Below are positions 8,338 to 17,888 of a stretch of DNA of 64,000 bases, piece by piece. The DNA lies in contig NZ_CP015772.1 of NCBI RefSeq assembly GCF_001654455.1, positions 496,001 through 560,000 on the forward strand, read 5' to 3'. The DNA is from Niabella ginsenosidivorans (GTDB lineage: Bacteria > Bacteroidota > Bacteroidia > Chitinophagales > Chitinophagaceae). The stretch's first letter is position 1, and each line of letters starts with the position of its first letter. The notes beneath the pieces were generated by a model, which saw nothing but the letters and a program-made list of their open reading frames with translations, made no database searches and was not told where the DNA came from. Both the position numbers and the translations under genes were made by a program.

Positions 8338-9726
8338 CTACATGTTTTCCTTAATATCCTGCATCAGCTTCTGGGCAATATTCCTGGCTTTTGTTTCATA
8401 ATCGCTTTCAGAATAAATGCGGATGATGGGCTCTGTATTCGACATTCTTAAATGCACCCAGTCGTCGTCAAACTCTATTTTTAGCCCGTCTTCGTCGTTC
8501 ACGGGCAGTTTGCTGTATTTCTGTTTGATCTTTGCAAAGATGGACGGCAGGTCAGTGCCCTTATCCAGCTCTATCTTATTCTTGCTGATAAAATAATCAG
8601 GGTATTGTCTTCTTAAAGATTTAATACTTCCTTTCTGGGTGGCCAGATGGCTCAGGAATAAAGCGATCCCGATCAGCGCATCCCGCCCGTAGTGGAAATC
8701 AGGAACAATAACCCCGCCATTGCCTTCGCCACCAATTACCGCATCAACCGCTTTCATTTTAGCAACAACGTTTACTTCGCCCACAGCGGATGGGTAATAC
8801 TGCCCTCCATGCTTCAATGTTATTTCTTTCAGCGCTTTGGTGCTGCTCATATTGCTTACTGTGTTTCCTTTGCGTTGCGAAAGCACGTAATCGGCTACAG
8901 CTACCAGTGTGTATTCTTCCCCAAACATACTTCCATCTTCATTTACAAAACAAAGACGGTCCACATCAGGGTCTACTGCAATGCCCAGGCTTGCCTTTTC
9001 CTTTACCACTGCGCTGGACAGTTCGCTTAAATGATCCGGTAACGGCTCCGGATTGTGTGCAAAGTTGCCGGTAATGGCTGCATTCAATACAATGATGTCT
9101 TCTACTCCCAGTGCCTTTAATAAGGCGGGTACAAAAAGGGCCCCGGTAGAGTTAATGGCATCTACTACTATTTTAAAGTTCTTTTTTGCAATGGCTGCTT
9201 TATTAACCAGCGGGTAGGCAAGGATGGCATCAATATGCTTTTGCAGGTAGGTATCATCCGGCATTACAGTGCCCAGCTTGTCAACACCTGCAAAATCAAA
9301 ATTTTCAGCTTCTGCAATCTCCAGTAATTCTTTTCCCAGCGCTGCGGAAATGAACTCCCCGGAGCTGTTCAGTAATTTCAGCGCATTCCATTCTTTAGGG
9401 TTATGGCTGGCGGTAAGGATAATGCCACCATTTGCTTTTTCCATCGGAACGGCAATTTCCACGGTTGGGGTGGTACTTGGCCCCAGGTCTGTTACATCAA
9501 TGCCCAAAGCGGTTAACGTAGCTGCCACAAGATTGCTGACCATGGGGCCGCTGATGCGGCCATCCCTTCCAATAACCACTTTCAGTTTTTTTTGTTTATC
9601 AGCTGATTTTTTGAGGATCGTACCGTATGCTGCTGTAAATTTTACAATGTCTACCGGCGACAGTGTTTCGCCGGTCTTTCCACCTATTGTACCACGGATT
9701 CCGGATATGCTTTTTATTAAAGCCAT
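8338..9726 (-). CDS. glmM: Phosphoglucosamine mutase (alpha-D-phosphohexomutase)
   Basis: This 462-aa phosphohexomutase is the likely enzyme for glucosamine-6-P to glucosamine-1-P, feeding UDP-GlcNAc and the cell wall. The phosphoserine loop ILTASHNPKEWNALK places Ser107 as catalytic. The metal loop DPDVDRL, the sugar loop GGEGNGGVI and the C-terminal phosphate-binding RMSNTEPIIRIYSE are visible. I start it at 9726 (MALIKSISGIRGTIGG), where family homology begins. A longer frame to 9768 would overlap a -7 promoter element. Phosphomannomutase activity is possible, since bacterial members are hard to separate by sequence. Confidence 0.9.
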   Translation of the reverse strand: MALIKSISGIRGTIGGKTGETLSPVDIVKFTAAYGTILKKSADKQKKLKVVIGRDGRISGPMVSNLVAATLTALGIDVTDLGPSTTPTVEIAVPMEKANGGIILTASHNPKEWNALKLLNSSGEFISAALGKELLEIAEAENFDFAGVDKLGTVMPDDTYLQKHIDAILAYPLVNKAAIAKKNFKIVVDAINSTGALFVPALLKALGVEDIIVLNAAITGNFAHNPEPLPDHLSELSSAVVKEKASLGIAVDPDVDRLCFVNEDGSMFGEEYTLVAVADYVLSQRKGNTVSNMSSTKALKEITLKHGGQYYPSAVGEVNVVAKMKAVDAVIGGEGNGGVIVPDFHYGRDALIGIALFLSHLATQKGSIKSLRRQYPDYFISKNKIELDKGTDLPSIFAKIKQKYSKLPVNDEDGLKIEFDDDWVHLRMSNTEPIIRIYSESDYETKARNIAQKLMQDIKENM

Positions 9727-9765
9727 GTTTTCACTTGTTTTTATCCGGCATATATTGCCGGGCTG

Positions 9766-9773
9766 CAAAATTA
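9766..9773 (-). promoter_or_regulatory. Predicted -7 element of glmM
   Basis: TAATTTTG on the minus strand fits the Bacteroidota -7 consensus TAnnTTTG and lies ~40 bp before the chosen glmM start at 9726. A DnaA-box-like TTATCCACA (minus strand, 9800-9808) lies just upstream, but may be chance. Confidence 0.4.
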
Positions 9774-9853
9774 AGGAGCGCGCCTTAATTTTAAGGTGTT
9801 GTGGATAAGATTGCTGAAAATTTAAGCAAACGAATGTTGTTTATTAAACAGGC

Positions 9854-11818
9854 TTATTTATTGTTAACCAGCAGGTACTGAGCCGTTAAATAGTAGGCCC
9901 TGGCCAGTTCGCCCATTTTTTTCCTGATAACGGACAGTTCCGGAGCAGTATAACGGGCTGTTGTATCCAGGGGTACCAGATCTTCTTCAGAAAATTCCAG
10001 GTTTTTGACATAATAGAACTGGTCATTAACGATCCCTATTTTACCCGCAGTATTGGTAATAAAGGCGATATTTCCTTTTTTGGCAGGGTTCAGTAAATCT
10101 CTTCCCAGTGTGGAATTGGTATAAGGCCGTTGTACCAGGCCGGCAATGGTGGGCAACACATCAATCTGGGACACCGTTTCTTTCCGTAGCTGCGGATTGA
10201 CCAGGTAAGGAGCATAGATCAGAAAGGGAACATGCTCATCAGAAAGCCGCTGACTGGTCCAGGGCATAGGATATACTGACGTGGCATTTCCGGCTACCCC
10301 GTGATCGCCGATAAATACAAATATGGTATTGTGAAAATACGCTTCCTTACGCGCTGCTTCTATGAATTGCTGAATACAGTAATCGGCATACCGGAAGGCA
10401 TTGTATTCGTTTAATGATTCAAACCCGTTAGCGGCCAGCTCCTCATTGGTGATGCTTTTTTTGACAAAATCACTGTCTGTTTCGGGTATGGTATAGGGCC
10501 GGTGGTTATCGGATGTTTGCACAATAGCAAAGAATGGCCGTTGCTGTTCTTTGAACACCTTATTGGCTGTAAGGAAAAGGTCTTTATCACTGACGCCCCA
10601 TACATTTAACCGGGGTGCATGAATAGTTGCTTCTGTATGCAACTGGAGACTGTCGATGTTCTTTAAAAGCCCTTCAAAGTTATTGAACTCCGGGTTGCCG
10701 CCCAGGAAATAGTGTTTTGAATAATCAGTAAAATCATTAATAATGGTCCTTTGGTCAAGCGCATCCGGGTTCCGGGTCGAAAATTTGAACAGTTGCACAT
10801 CCGGGATACCTGTAATAATGGCAAATAACCCGCGTGCCGTAGAAAAATGCGGCGTAAAACACCGCTCAAAAAAGATTCCCTTTTGGGATAATGAATCAAA
10901 ATAGGGGGTAGCATCCAGCTTATTTCCGCTCATAGAGCTTTTATACATGCTGTAGGATTCACAGATCACCAGCACAATATTGGGTTTACTTTCAATACCG
11001 GTGGCATAGGGCGCCACAGTTCTTTGAAAACCAAAAGGAGCGTTTGAAGGGAATTGCAGGAAGTTGGCCATGATGCGGAATGATTCGCGGGCTCCTTTTT
11101 CGTTTACAACAGGCTTTCTCAGGCGCATCGTTGAAAAAAAATTCTGTAACGGGTTTAAGGCCAGGTAGGTTTTAAAGCTATCTTTTAAAGCAAAAGCATC
11201 CTTCCATTTGAGCGGCTTATTGTCGACCTTTCCGTAGATCAGCAACGCCATAATGATAGCAGTAATTACAAAGGGCGGCTTACGATGGGCAATTGCTTTT
11301 CCGTCAGTAAGATTGATGACCTGCCAGTGGCTTTTGTTCAATGCCCATTTAAAGCAGATAACAGCGGCTGCCAGACCTATTAATATCCATATTAAAGGGT
11401 AGGTCTGCCAGATCATGTTAAGGGAAATGCCCGGATCTTCTACAAAGTTCATGGCCCCGGCGTCCAGACGGGTACGGTTATAAGAAAAGCTTACCAGGTC
11501 GGCTATAAAAAAGAGGAATAATAAAAAGCTGGCCACGGCAAGATACCAGGTCCAGAACCGTTTATTTCCGGCAGAATAAAAAGGAGAAAAAGAGCGCTGG
11601 TAGCTGAACAGGATAATCGGTAGCAGGAATATGGAAACCCAGCGCAGGTCATATTGTATACCCAGAATAAAAGCGGGAATACAGTCTGTAAACGAAATAC
11701 CCGGAGGCCTGAACGCGAAGAAAGTAATCAGGCGAAAAATAAAAAAAAGCCCCCCTAATACAATGCCCATATGAATGACCCACAGGATGGTCTTGGGTAG
11801 TTTAAGTTTCGCTAACAT
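9854..11818 (-). CDS. LTA synthase family membrane sulfatase-fold protein
   Basis: This 654-aa protein has about five N-terminal membrane helices (to ~residue 195) followed by a periplasmic alkaline-phosphatase/sulfatase-fold domain (about 275-620). The domain opens with NIVLVICESYSMYKSSMSG, the metal/nucleophile region, and later shows IGDHGVAG and DEHVPFLIYAP, which carry metal-binding Asp/His. The family includes lipoteichoic acid synthases and phosphoglycerol or phosphoethanolamine transferases. Gram-negative Bacteroidota lack LTA, so the substrate is probably a periplasmic glycan or lipid head group (inference). It is divergent from the PAP2 gene and forms no operon. Confidence 0.85.
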   Translation of the reverse strand: MLAKLKLPKTILWVIHMGIVLGGLFFIFRLITFFAFRPPGISFTDCIPAFILGIQYDLRWVSIFLLPIILFSYQRSFSPFYSAGNKRFWTWYLAVASFLLFLFFIADLVSFSYNRTRLDAGAMNFVEDPGISLNMIWQTYPLIWILIGLAAAVICFKWALNKSHWQVINLTDGKAIAHRKPPFVITAIIMALLIYGKVDNKPLKWKDAFALKDSFKTYLALNPLQNFFSTMRLRKPVVNEKGARESFRIMANFLQFPSNAPFGFQRTVAPYATGIESKPNIVLVICESYSMYKSSMSGNKLDATPYFDSLSQKGIFFERCFTPHFSTARGLFAIITGIPDVQLFKFSTRNPDALDQRTIINDFTDYSKHYFLGGNPEFNNFEGLLKNIDSLQLHTEATIHAPRLNVWGVSDKDLFLTANKVFKEQQRPFFAIVQTSDNHRPYTIPETDSDFVKKSITNEELAANGFESLNEYNAFRYADYCIQQFIEAARKEAYFHNTIFVFIGDHGVAGNATSVYPMPWTSQRLSDEHVPFLIYAPYLVNPQLRKETVSQIDVLPTIAGLVQRPYTNSTLGRDLLNPAKKGNIAFITNTAGKIGIVNDQFYYVKNLEFSEEDLVPLDTTARYTAPELSVIRKKMGELARAYYLTAQYLLVNNK

Positions 11819-11959
11819 CAGAATACAAACTTAGCCAAAAGTTTACAGGTGAGCGTATTTAATAGGATGGATGGTGTGCTGGAGTTTTGGGCAAACCGGC
11901 ACTTAGCGGGTACTGGTTTCAGTTTCTGAGCCTTTTATCCCGGAGAACTGCTAATCCCT

Positions 11960-11967
11960 TACTTTTG
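11960..11967 (+). promoter_or_regulatory. Predicted -7 element close to the PAP2 start
   Basis: TACTTTTG matches TAnnTTTG and ends only 4 bp before the ATG at 11972, which would give a leaderless or nearly leaderless transcript. Confidence 0.35.
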
Positions 11968-11971
11968 CTGT

Positions 11972-12589
11972 ATGGGCGGGTTCCTGTATATTCCTTTGCC
12001 GGACTGGTGGGTAAAGCCAGACCGGTGGCTGTTTGAACTGATTAATGTAAAACTGGCCAACCCGTTCATGGACTGGCTGATGCCCCTGTTCCGGAACCCG
12101 TTCGTATGGGCACCGGCCTACCTGTTTATTGTGGTTTTTGTGCTGGTGAATTTTAAAAAACAGGGTAGCTGGTGGTTGCTGTTATTTATCTGCACGGTTG
12201 CCAGCACTGACCTGATAGGAGTGCATGCTTTCAAAGATGTTTTTGAGCGGCTGCGGCCCTGTAATGACCCGCTGCTGGACGGGCATATAAGAATGCTGCT
12301 GGGACGTTGCTCCGGCGGGTTCAGTTTTGTATCTAACCACGCTATTAATCATTTTGGTATCAGCACTTTCTTTTTTGTCACCTTTCGCTCATTTTTTAAA
12401 TATGCCTGGGTACCGCTTGTTTGGGCCGGTATCATTGGCTATGCCCAGGTTTATGTAGGCGTTCATTATCCTTTTGATGTATTGGGTGGCCTGCTTTTAG
12501 GGGTCCTCATCGGGTTCTTTTGGGGCAACCTGTTCAATAAAAGATTTGGATTTACTATCTTCGATAAGCAATCAACCGTATTAGATTAA
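11972..12589 (+). CDS. PAP2 family membrane phosphatase
   Basis: This 205-aa integral membrane lipid phosphatase has about five or six helices. The three phosphatidate-phosphatase motifs appear as KDVFERLRPCND (C1), SFVSNHAINHF (C2) and VGVHYPFDVLGG (C3, catalytic His and Asp). The usual Ser-Arg of C3 reads Ala-Gln here. Likely substrates are undecaprenyl pyrophosphate or lipid phosphates at the periplasmic face. Its stop overlaps the ATG of the next gene (TTAATGG), so it is coupled to the CBS-domain protein at 12589. Confidence 0.9.
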   Translation: MGGFLYIPLPDWWVKPDRWLFELINVKLANPFMDWLMPLFRNPFVWAPAYLFIVVFVLVNFKKQGSWWLLLFICTVASTDLIGVHAFKDVFERLRPCNDPLLDGHIRMLLGRCSGGFSFVSNHAINHFGISTFFFVTFRSFFKYAWVPLVWAGIIGYAQVYVGVHYPFDVLGGLLLGVLIGFFWGNLFNKRFGFTIFDKQSTVLD

Positions 12590-13884
12590 TGGAATTATTC
12601 ATAATAGCCTTATTGATTTTACTCAATGGACTATTCTCAATGGCTGAAATAGCCCTTGTATCAGCCCGGAAAGCACGATTGGAAGCGCAGGCGGGCAAAG
12701 GAGACAAAAAAGCAGCAGAAGCGCTGAAGCTGGCAAATCACCCGGATATTTTTCTTTCCACCGTTCAAATAGGAATTACACTTATCGGTATTTTAACAGG
12801 TATTTATTCCGGGGAAAAAATGACGGGGCATATTGTTGGGTTCCTGCAAAAATTTCCGGCAATTGCGCCTTACAGCAAAGGCATTGCCACCACCTCTGTG
12901 GTGATCATTATCACTTATTTTACGCTCATTTTCGGAGAGCTGGTGCCCAAAAGGATCGGCCTTTCCAGCCCGGAGAAAATTGCCAAATTTGTGGCAAGGC
13001 CCATGAAATGGATCAGCGTGGTCACTTATCCTTTTATATGGCTGCTTACCAAATCCAGCGGGCTGATCGGGAAGCTACTGAATATTAAAACAGAAGATAA
13101 CCAGGTTACGGAAGAGGAAATTAAGGCCATGATCAGCGAAGGCACGGAGCAGGGCACGCTGGAGGAAACAGAGCAGGAGATTATAGAGCGGGTCTTTCAT
13201 TTGAGCGACAGGAATATTACATCTTTAATGACGCACCGGAGCGATATTGTTTGGTTCCATGTAAATGACACAGCAGAATCCATCCGGGAAAAAATACTGA
13301 AAGAGCCCCATTCTATTTACCCGATCTGTGATGGAGAGATTGACCATATAAAAGGAGTGCTTTCCTTAAAGGATCTGTATACCAATAAAGATACGGTTCC
13401 GTTTAAAGACCTGATGCGGCCGGCGCTTTTTGTTCCGGAGAATAATACAGCCTTCCGGGTGATGGAAAAGTTTAAGGAATCACAACTGCACTCCTGTTTT
13501 ATTGTAGATGAGTATGGAAGCGTGCTGGGCATGATCACGCTGAATGATATCCTTGAAGCCATCATTGGTGATATGCCGGAAGAAGATGAGGATGATTATG
13601 AAATTACGGAACGGGAGGACGGCTCCTACCTGGTAGATGCCCAGATTCCTTTTTATGATTTCCTTTCCTACTTTGACAAGGCAGAATGGATGAATGAAGG
13701 AGAGCAGGAATTTGATACGCTGGCAGGTTTTATTTTGCATAAGCTCAAACAGATCCCTTCTACCGGTGATAAACTGGACTGGAACGGGTTTGATTTTGAG
13801 ATAGTGGATATGGACGGGCACCGTATTGATAAAGTGCTGGTAACAATCAGCCAGGAACTGAGAGACGGTATGGAGGAAGAATAG
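12589..13884 (+). CDS. CNNM/CorC-type CBS-domain membrane protein (hemolysin family)
   Basis: This 431-aa protein has the full DUF21-CBS-CBS-CorC_HlyC layout. The DUF21 membrane domain (about 1-190) opens with LILLNGLFSMAEIALVSARKARLE. The CBS pair spans about 210-330 (MTHRSDIVWF, then SCFIVDEYGSVLGMITLNDI). The C-terminal transporter-associated domain follows (about 345-425, YLVDAQIPFYDF). The family is linked to Mg2+/Co2+ efflux or its control; 'hemolysin' is a historic label. It shares a base with the stop of the PAP2 gene and no terminator was seen after it. Confidence 0.92.
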   Translation: MELFIIALLILLNGLFSMAEIALVSARKARLEAQAGKGDKKAAEALKLANHPDIFLSTVQIGITLIGILTGIYSGEKMTGHIVGFLQKFPAIAPYSKGIATTSVVIIITYFTLIFGELVPKRIGLSSPEKIAKFVARPMKWISVVTYPFIWLLTKSSGLIGKLLNIKTEDNQVTEEEIKAMISEGTEQGTLEETEQEIIERVFHLSDRNITSLMTHRSDIVWFHVNDTAESIREKILKEPHSIYPICDGEIDHIKGVLSLKDLYTNKDTVPFKDLMRPALFVPENNTAFRVMEKFKESQLHSCFIVDEYGSVLGMITLNDILEAIIGDMPEEDEDDYEITEREDGSYLVDAQIPFYDFLSYFDKAEWMNEGEQEFDTLAGFILHKLKQIPSTGDKLDWNGFDFEIVDMDGHRIDKVLVTISQELRDGMEEE

Positions 13885-14108
13885 GTCGGGGGCGATAGTC
13901 CATGGTTGATGGTTCATAGTTCATGGATGCGGGATGCTTATACCGGATGCTCGATGTTGCCGGTCCTTGATACCGGCTTTCTGATGCTGATAACTGACCT
14001 GTGATAGCTGAATAATGGCCCATAGTCCATGGCCCGTGGTTTCACCTGATGTTTGATTCTGAAGACTGAAAACTGATAGCTCAATTCTGATAGCTCAAAT
14101 CTCAACCC
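13885..14108. repeat. Degenerate low-complexity repeat patch
   Basis: The gap between convergent genes is filled with short degenerate repeats. ATAGTCCATGG occurs near 13897 and again near 14012, GGATGC and GATGCTCGAT recur, and CTGATAGCTCAA occurs twice near 14070-14100. The same word types (GATGCTCGATAC, CCGGATGC) appear in the gap 42760-42970. No ORF, hairpin terminator or RNA is evident. Confidence 0.55.
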
Positions 14109-14627
14109 TCAAAAACTGAACTGCAGCTTCCTGTCCGGGTAATTCAGCTTGTCGCTTTTTCTTTTTCCGTTAACAATGAAATGTACAATATTCATCTGGT
14201 CCTCAAAGAGATCATAGAGAATGGTATTTTCCACAGTTATTTTCGGGGGGGCAAAGCCGGCGGCATCAGCAATTGTATAAACATATACGGCTTCATGATC
14301 TATTTCCCACCCGAAAAACTTCAATGGAAGGATCCTGCCATTGCTCCGCACGCTTAAATGAGTGGTAATGTAGCGGGTAACCAGGGCGTCCATTTGGGGT
14401 TTGAATGCCTTATCGCTAAAATCGGCTTTGGTCTTGTAAATGCGTGCCAGTACGTTCTCAAAATCGTCTGTAAACAACTTACTGCTTATTTCCAGCCGGT
14501 TATCTTTTGCATTGTATTCTATTTCAGAAGCGCTTACATGAAACGGGTGGAAGGCCGGTTTGCTGAACGCCGCAAGCAGGAAGAACAAAAAAAGACCGGG
14601 AACCCACTTATTGATCATTTTTACCAT
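14109..14627 (-). CDS. DUF6702 family protein
   Basis: This 172-aa protein has an N-terminal signal peptide or anchor (WVPGLFLFFLLAAFSKPAFH). The conserved HPFHVSASEIEYNAKDNRLEISSKLFTDDFEN is typical of DUF6702, a Bacteroidota family often next to HupE/UreJ genes. The mature part (~145 residues) is mostly beta. Function is unknown. The neighbouring metal-permease-like HupE and zinc peptidase suggest an envelope role (inference). It is divergent from the HupE gene with an ~80-bp shared promoter region. Confidence 0.75.
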   Translation of the reverse strand: MVKMINKWVPGLFLFFLLAAFSKPAFHPFHVSASEIEYNAKDNRLEISSKLFTDDFENVLARIYKTKADFSDKAFKPQMDALVTRYITTHLSVRSNGRILPLKFFGWEIDHEAVYVYTIADAAGFAPPKITVENTILYDLFEDQMNIVHFIVNGKRKSDKLNYPDRKLQFSF

Positions 14628-14705
14628 TGGTACAAATTAAATTCAGTAGTGTAAAGATGGTAAATTATATTTGATAATGGACTGCACAAAATTGACGCGC
14701 GTTAT

Positions 14706-15287
14706 ATGAACAGTTTTTTATTTTATTTTGTTGAGGGATGGAAGCATATCATCAGCCGGGATGCGCTGGATCATCAGCTGTTCATACTGGCACTGGCCAT
14801 TATCTATACGCTCAAAGACTGGAGACGGGTATTGATCCTGGTTACAGCCTTTACTATCGGCCATTCGCTTACGCTGGCTTTGAGTGTATTTGACATTGTA
14901 AGAGTTCCATCAGACTGGGTGGAATTCCTGATTCCTGTAACCATTGTACTGACAGCTTCATGGAATATGATCCGCAGGCAGCAATTAAAAAAAGTAAATA
15001 CCAATTATTTCCTGGCTTTATTTTTCGGGCTGATCCATGGTTTGGGCTTTGCCAATTCAATCCGGATGATGCTGGCAAGCGATCAATCCATGGGTATGGG
15101 ACTGTTTGGCTTCAACCTAGGGCTGGAAGCAGGCCAGGTAGTGGTTGTGCTGCTGATCTTACTGATTACTCAATTGCTGCTGAACGGAATAAGAATTCCG
15201 CAGAGAACCTATATTTTTGTGGTTTCGGCTATTGTATTAATCCTGTCCGCCAAAATGGCTGTTGAACGGATACCTTCATTATCATAA
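14706..15287 (+). CDS. HupE/UreJ family membrane protein
   Basis: This 193-aa polytopic protein has about six helices and belongs to HupE/UreJ, whose studied members act as nickel or cobalt permeases beside hydrogenase or urease genes. The family signature appears as HIISRDALDHQLFILALA and FFGLIHGLGFANSIRM. No hydrogenase or urease gene is in the window, so the metal link is family knowledge only. It ends 6 bp before the M1 peptidase gene, so the two form an operon. Confidence 0.85.
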   Translation: MNSFLFYFVEGWKHIISRDALDHQLFILALAIIYTLKDWRRVLILVTAFTIGHSLTLALSVFDIVRVPSDWVEFLIPVTIVLTASWNMIRRQQLKKVNTNYFLALFFGLIHGLGFANSIRMMLASDQSMGMGLFGFNLGLEAGQVVVVLLILLITQLLLNGIRIPQRTYIFVVSAIVLILSAKMAVERIPSLS

Positions 15288-15293
15288 ACTGGC

Positions 15294-17657
15294 ATGATGA
15301 AAAAACTTTATCTGGCTATCTTTTGCTTTTGCGCTGTAACTGTACAGGCACAGAACATTCAGAACAATCCCCAGAGCAATCACGGAAATAAATTTGAGCA
15401 GTTGGGCACTATATTGCCAACACCCAATGAATACCGTACAGCAAGCGGCGCCCCGGGCCCCAAATACTGGCAGCAGCGTTGTGATTATGTAATTAAAGCA
15501 GCACTGGATGAAAAGGGCCTGCAACTGACCGGCAGCGAAACCCTGAATTATTTTAATAACTCACCGGATCTGTTAACGTATATCTGGATCCAGCTGGATG
15601 AGAATGAGCACAGCAATGTTAATAATGCCAATTATCAGAGCAGCTCTTCCCTGCCGGAAGTGATGACCGATAAAATGGTTACCCGTATAGAAGAAGCAGC
15701 AGGCCCGGACAATGGCTATGGTCATAAGATAAAGGCGATCACGGATATGAACGGCAAGGCAATTCCCTATACGATCAATAAGACCATGATGCGGGTGGAT
15801 CTGCCCGAAGCTTTAAAGCCGGGTCAGCGTTTCCGGTTCCAAATAGACTGGTCTTATAAAATTTCCGATCGCATGACTTATGGCGGCCGTGGTGGGTATG
15901 AATATTTTCCGGAAGACGGCAATTACCTGTTTACCATGACACAGTGGTACCCACGGGTATGTGTATATAGTGATTTTCAGGGCTGGCAGAACCATCAGTT
16001 TACCGGCAGGGGAGAATTTGCTTTAACCTTTGGTAATTTTGATGTGGAAGTAACAGTGCCGGCAGATCATATTGTAGGAGCTACCGGCGAATGCCAGAAC
16101 TATCCACAGGTGCTGACAGCTGCCCAACTGGAACGGTACAAACAGGCATCCAATGCAAAAGAGCCTGTTGAAATTGTTACGTTGGCAGAAGCCAAAGCGG
16201 CTGAAAAGCATCAAAGCAGCCAGACCAAAACCTGGCACTTTAAAGCAGAGAATGTCCGCGACTTTGGATGGACCTCCTCCCGTAAATTTATCTGGGACGG
16301 TATGGCCCAGCTTATTAACGGCAAGAAGATCATGTGCATGAGCTATTATGGCAAAGAAGCATATGGTTTATACCGTAAGTTCTCTACACGGGCAGTAGTG
16401 CATACCATTAAAACGTATTCCTCCTTTACCTTCCCTTATCCTTACCCTGTGGCACAAAGCGTGGAAGCCGCAAACGGAATGGAGTACCCCATGATCTGTT
16501 TCAATTACGGGCGTACTGAAAAAGATGGCACGTATAGCGAAGCCACCAAGAACGGTATGCTGGGGGTTATTATTCATGAGGTAGGCCACAACTTCTTCCC
16601 GATGATCGTTAACAGCGATGAGCGGCAGTGGACCTGGATGGATGAAGGGTTAAACACCTTTGTGGAATACCTTACGGAAGAATTATGGGATAATAAATTC
16701 CCCACCAAACGGGGCCCGGCCTGGACGATTGTTGATTATATGAAGCTGCCAAAGAATGAGCTGGAACCGATTATGACCAACTCCGAGAATATTGAGCGTT
16801 TTGGGCCCAATGCCTATGCCAAACCAGCAACAGGATTAAACATCCTGCGTGAAACCATTATGGGGCGTGAGCTTTTTGATTTTGCCTTTAAAGAATATGC
16901 GCGGCGCTGGGCCTTTAAGCACCCGACTCCGGCAGATCTGTTCAGGACAATGGAAGATGCCAGCGGCGAAGATCTGGACTGGTTCTGGCGGGGGTGGTTC
17001 TATGGAATTGATCCCGTTGATATTTCACTGGACTCTGTAAAATTTGCAAAGGCCGACCTGGATAGTAAAGTACCCGGCTCCAGGAAAATAACCACAGCGA
17101 TGACTCCCCCCGCATTAAATGATTTTGATGATATCTCCAAGATCCGTAACCGGGAAGACAAGAGCATTACCTTTTACACGGATGCAGATAAAGAAGCGCG
17201 TGATTTTTACTGGCGCTATGACCGTGGCCAGGAAAAATATGATTCCACCAAAAAAGTAAGCTTTGAACTGCCGCAAACGGTTACGGCGCTTACACCGGGA
17301 GCAAAAAAGCAGCTGGCGGGAAAATATTTTTATGAACTCAGCTTTTCAAATAAAGGCGGCATGGTAATGCCCATTATTATTGAGTGGACGTATACGGACG
17401 GATCAAAAGAAACGAACCGTATTCCTGCGCAGATATGGAGACATAACGAGCAGCAGGTAAAAAAATTGTTCCTGAAAGATAAAGAGGTAGCTTCTATCCG
17501 ACTGGATCCTATGCGTGAAACGGCGGATATCGATGAATCCAATAACGTGTGGAACACGATGCCTGCACCTACAAAATTCAGGGCCTACTCCCAAAAACAA
17601 GGGCTGGTGCGCGGACAGAGCTTTGGCACGAACCCCATGCAGCAATCCAAACAATAA
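15294..17657 (+). CDS. Secreted M1 family metallopeptidase
   Basis: This 787-aa zinc aminopeptidase-like protein has a signal peptide (cleavage near VQA-QN, residue ~19). The catalytic zinc site is H428-EVGH, with the third ligand Glu451 in WTWMDEGLN at the right spacing; the GAMEN-like loop reads GMEYP. The N-terminal beta domain (about 50-260) and catalytic domain (to ~570) are followed by a beta-rich C-terminal part. It is expected in the periplasm or outer membrane, digesting peptides. It follows the HupE gene by 6 bp. Confidence 0.92.
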   Translation: MMKKLYLAIFCFCAVTVQAQNIQNNPQSNHGNKFEQLGTILPTPNEYRTASGAPGPKYWQQRCDYVIKAALDEKGLQLTGSETLNYFNNSPDLLTYIWIQLDENEHSNVNNANYQSSSSLPEVMTDKMVTRIEEAAGPDNGYGHKIKAITDMNGKAIPYTINKTMMRVDLPEALKPGQRFRFQIDWSYKISDRMTYGGRGGYEYFPEDGNYLFTMTQWYPRVCVYSDFQGWQNHQFTGRGEFALTFGNFDVEVTVPADHIVGATGECQNYPQVLTAAQLERYKQASNAKEPVEIVTLAEAKAAEKHQSSQTKTWHFKAENVRDFGWTSSRKFIWDGMAQLINGKKIMCMSYYGKEAYGLYRKFSTRAVVHTIKTYSSFTFPYPYPVAQSVEAANGMEYPMICFNYGRTEKDGTYSEATKNGMLGVIIHEVGHNFFPMIVNSDERQWTWMDEGLNTFVEYLTEELWDNKFPTKRGPAWTIVDYMKLPKNELEPIMTNSENIERFGPNAYAKPATGLNILRETIMGRELFDFAFKEYARRWAFKHPTPADLFRTMEDASGEDLDWFWRGWFYGIDPVDISLDSVKFAKADLDSKVPGSRKITTAMTPPALNDFDDISKIRNREDKSITFYTDADKEARDFYWRYDRGQEKYDSTKKVSFELPQTVTALTPGAKKQLAGKYFYELSFSNKGGMVMPIIIEWTYTDGSKETNRIPAQIWRHNEQQVKKLFLKDKEVASIRLDPMRETADIDESNNVWNTMPAPTKFRAYSQKQGLVRGQSFGTNPMQQSKQ

Positions 17658-17733
17658 TTAGGGGCATTGAGTACAAAAGTGGTTGTATTACAGAGGTAGT
17701 GATCTGCGTATTCCCCATACACATTTTTGAAGG

Positions 17734-17862
17734 GGCTGTATCAAAAGTCGCTTTAACAACGGAATGTCGTTCTGAACTTGTTTCAGAATCTATTGATAAT
17801 CGTATGTGATTTTTAGATACCGGATCAAGTCCGGTATGACAATAATGACTTTGGATACAGCC
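17734..17862. repeat. MITE-like intergenic repeat, variant copy
   Basis: This 129-bp element is bounded by GGCTGTATCAAAAGTC and GACTTTGGATACAGCC, which are 15/16 inverted-repeat matches. It shares the core TGTCGTTCTGAACTTG with the copies at 112-239 and 31472-31597. The second internal hairpin differs (TACCGGATCAAGTCCGGTA). It lies 76 bp past the M1 peptidase stop. Confidence 0.75.
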
Positions 17863-17888
17863 TGTTTTATAGTTCCGGTAAATCCTGA

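Noticed and set aside
8338-9768. Longer glmM start at 9768
   Set aside because: Family similarity begins at 9726 and the longer frame runs over a -7 promoter element.
13885-14108. Tandem repeat or CRISPR-like array
   Set aside because: The repeated words are short, degenerate and irregularly spaced; there are no fixed spacers and no cas genes.
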